Source: Adiantum capillus-veneris
Taxonomy: Eukaryota > Streptophyta > Polypodiopsida > Polypodiales > Pteridaceae
Length of the DNA: 64,000 nucleotides
Reading direction: 5' to 3'
Assembly (NCBI GenBank): GCA_014529385.2
Contig: CM043962.1
Span: 47,737,098 to 47,801,097, forward strand
The first letter of the stretch is position 1. Each line of letters starts with the position of its first letter. Below are positions 61,551-64,000 of this stretch, piece by piece. The notes beneath the pieces are model-generated. The model saw only the letters and a program-made list of their open reading frames with translations, did no database searches and was not told where the DNA came from. A program made the position numbers and the translations under genes.

Positions 61551-62878
61551 TGACAAGGTGCCCGCCACTAGGAACTGCTCCAGGGTAAAGTGACTGAATA
61601 ACAGCAAGGGTGTCACTTCTAAAACTCGCATCAAGTCATAGCATGTCATAGAGAGACACTTGTTGAAGGTGTTCTTCAAGATTATCTCTGCTGTAAGCTT
61701 CTCTTTTTCTACCTGTTGCTCCTCTGGTACCTTGATCTTCTGTAGATCGAAAACTGCTTCCAAAAAAGCTTCATCAAGATTGGAGAGCAAAGATTTGGAT
61801 TCCTTCATGGCACTGGGGGATGGCTTGTTAATAGCTGAAGGCAGGGTATCCACTGGTGTGAGAATGTGTGGGGGAGTTGAACTTGCTGGAATGCTAAGAC
61901 TGAGAGCGGCTCTCTAGGCCCGGGTGAGGACGCCAAATGGCTCCTCTACCAACTTCGGCGGCTTATTTTGAGGGGTAACCACATGGGTAGAAGGGGGCGG
62001 CTGAGAAACGGCGCTGGCTCTCTAGGCCCGGGTGAGGACGCCAAATGGCTACTCTACCAACTGTGGCGGCTTATTTTGATGGGTAACCACGTGGGTAGAA
62101 GGGGGCGGCTGAGAAATGGTGCTAACTGCTATCAAATTTAGCTTGGGAAAGGCAAACTCATTCTGGGTTTGACTTGGGTTCGAAGCCGTGGATGCACGAA
62201 TTTTAGGGCAATCCTTGTAGTAGTGATCCTTCGTTTCAGGGCAATGATGGCAAGGAGGGGACCCTTCTGGCAGGGGGCACTTGCTTTGGTAATGCTCATA
62301 TTGCCCACATTTGTAGCACAAAATGGGCTGATTCAAAGGGCGAGTCGAAGGGCGAGGTCGTCCTTGCTCCCGGTGCATTGAGTTGGAGGTGGAGGCATAG
62401 AAGCTTTGAGGTGATGAGGGAGCATGGGTGTGATAATAGCTCTGAGAGGGAAAGGTACTCTGCATACCTTGCATAGGAGGGGCTGTCAGCAAAGGTGGCA
62501 TATGGTGTGGATGGTCACAGGGAGAAACCATGTTGGATGCAGGTGTTGGCCCTTGTTGAAGAGAAGGACCAAGACTTTGCTGTGTTTGTCGCAATCCCTT
62601 GAGGTAGTAGCAGTCCTTGTCCTCATGCCCGGACTTTTCACAGAAGTGGCAGTAAACCCGAAGGGGGCATTCCTGTGGAGGATGTCCTGGAGAGCGGCAT
62701 GAGCTACACCAAACCGTAGATTTAGTCTCCTACTGACACTTGAGCTCTTCTAGCTCGCGCTTGATCTGTTCCAATGCCTCGTGATGTGGAGGCTTCTCCT
62801 ATCTAAGAGAGAAGGACCTCTCCTCTTGAAGAGCTCACTGTAACTTTAGGGCTTCCAGTTCCCTGCGTAAAGAAGTTA
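61548..62878 (-). pseudogene. Ty3 element H gag with four zinc knuckles
   Basis: On the minus strand from the right: a coiled-coil-like stretch (HHEALEQIKRELEELK) with one stop, then CSSCRSPGHPPQEC and CHFCEKSGHEDKDC at about 62700-62610. A Pro/Gln-rich linker follows, then CYKCGQYEHYQSKC near 62300 and CHHCPETKDHYYKDC near 62230: four CCHC-type knuckles in two pairs. The tail reaches EFAFPKLNLIAVS. A second block (NLDEAFLEAVFDLQKIKVPEE) is at 61853-61548. An 80-90-bp segment (ctctctaggcccgggtgagg) is tandemly repeated at 61911 and 62021. Gag capsid sequence upstream is cut off by the transposon end at 62879. Confidence 0.72.
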
Positions 62879-63115
62879 CACTACAACATTACATGGAGAT
62901 ATCGACGAAATTAGCGGGCGTCGATATACGCGTCGCAATGTGCGTCGATATACGCGTGGAAAGGCTGTATTTCCCATGCGTATATCGACGTGTATAGCGA
63001 CGCAAAAAAATTTGGGGAAAAAAAGCGAAACACGCGAGCAGCACGGGCCATTTTCGCCTGCGCTCTGCTCAAATCTTGGCCTCCACCTGCTGCGCAGGTA
63101 TTATGCCCCCCCCCA
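62879..63115 (+). mobile_element. CACTA (En/Spm)-like transposon end with subterminal repeats
   Basis: It begins CACTACAAC after a possible 3-bp target TTA (62876-62878). This is followed by GTCGATATACGCGTCGC, GTCGATATACGCGT and an inverted copy ACGCGTATATCGACG-like (about 62973-62992), then gcgacgc. CACTACAA plus short CG-rich subterminal repeats in both orientations is typical of CACTA elements. The opposite end (TTGTAGTG) was not seen, so the element is truncated or continues to the right of the window. Confidence 0.6.
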
Positions 63116-63117
63116 AC

Positions 63118-63440
<323 letters not shown>

Positions 63441-63494
63441 AGAGAATTAATGTATGCTTAGGAAATTAAAATTAAAGAAAAATAATTAAAGAGA

Positions 63495-63840
63495 GAAATG
63501 AAATGAAATGTTATATTAACGTCTTCGAAAGGCCAAAGTGACCTATGAGACATGAGACAAGAAAGTTACAATGTGATGGATCTGATACAAAGTCAGAGTA
63601 AGAAGATGACAAAATAAAATATTATGGAATCCTAAACTGCTGGGTATGGACTAAACGGCTAAACCAGCTAGCTGGGATAGGTAGATCATAGGAGATCCAG
63701 CAGCTGTCGCTGGAGGATCTCATCAATGTCCTCCATGGTCAGTAGTCTGACCGGGCGTTATGCATGTCGAGCCAAAGTGACCTAGCTAGATCCTCTGATG
63801 CAGCCTCTGTCGATGCTGTGTAGTCCTCCGCAGTTATGGA
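63495..63840 (-). mobile_element. LINE/SINE-like 3' end, second copy
   Basis: 63495-63580 matches 2939-3015: CATTT tail units and ggccaaagtgacctatgag. The sequence to 63840 presumably belongs to the same element (ccaaagtgacctagctagat recurs at 63772) but encodes nothing recognised. Confidence 0.45.
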
Positions 63841-63868
63841 CGTCTATATCTCTCTCTCTCTCTCTCTG

Positions 63869-64000
63869 TCTCTATACTCTCTTTCTCTATTTCTCTATTT
63901 CCTATCTCTATACTCTCTATTTCTCTATCTCTCTATTTCCTATATAGAGAGAGAGAGAGAGAGATAGGAAATAGAGAGATAGAGAAAGAGAGTATAGAGA
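63869..64000. repeat. 36-bp purine/pyrimidine inverted repeat at the window edge
   Basis: Left arm 63869-63904 (tctctatactctctttctct...) and right arm 63965-64000 are complementary except for one base. A second pyrimidine copy with one indel (about 63906-63943) lies closer, so two alternative stems are possible. It may continue beyond the window. Confidence 0.88.

Overview
This window is nuclear DNA of a land plant. It has spliced genes with GT-AG introns, a plant-specific class VIII myosin, a decayed plant PPR gene, and dense nested LTR retrotransposons and LINEs. Very long repeat-filled introns, dinucleotide runs and heavily degraded mixed Ty1-copia/Ty3 content would fit a large-genome seed-free plant such as a fern, but the species cannot be fixed from this sequence.

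From 1 to about 34.9 kb, almost everything belongs to one minus-strand gene, a myosin VIII heavy chain. I joined 23 coding exons by splice sites and reading frame, from a start codon at 33844 to the left edge. They give 4,197 nt, exactly 1,399 codons, with no stop or frame break. The order is a 370-residue N-terminal extension, SH3-like domain, complete motor, four IQ motifs and the start of a coiled coil; the C-terminus lies off the left edge. One exon is only 14 nt. Coding intron 14 is 22.4 kb and is a stack of nested elements: a LINE/SINE-like tail, several minus-strand Ty3 elements, a roughly 7-kb plus-strand LINE, and a Ty3 element (18148-22463) whose 5' LTR is itself interrupted by a solo LTR that keeps its target duplication. 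Coding intron 1 (4.0 kb) holds another solo LTR with a perfect 5-bp target duplication.

From 35 to 64 kb I see no intact host gene. In order there are: a tandem duplication with a hairpin at its joint; a decayed minus-strand PPR gene; a nearly complete minus-strand Ty1-copia element (37477-42939) with one in-frame stop; a 5'-truncated LINE ending in a long (TC)n tract; a poorly defined stretch; a plus-strand Ty3 element (about 46.3-52.2 kb); a decayed plus-strand copia element (about 52.4-57.1 kb); a minus-strand Ty3 element (about 57.2-62.9 kb) with a G-rich minisatellite; a CACTA-like transposon end; compound microsatellites; and a purine/pyrimidine inverted repeat at the right edge.

The only gene that looks functional is the myosin; the rest is mobile DNA and its remains. 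I found no sign of a new enzymatic or defence system. The most useful observations are the intron architecture, the dateable nesting, the ATGA overlap of the LINE ORFs, and G-rich, telomere-motif and microsatellite sequence carried by mobile elements.
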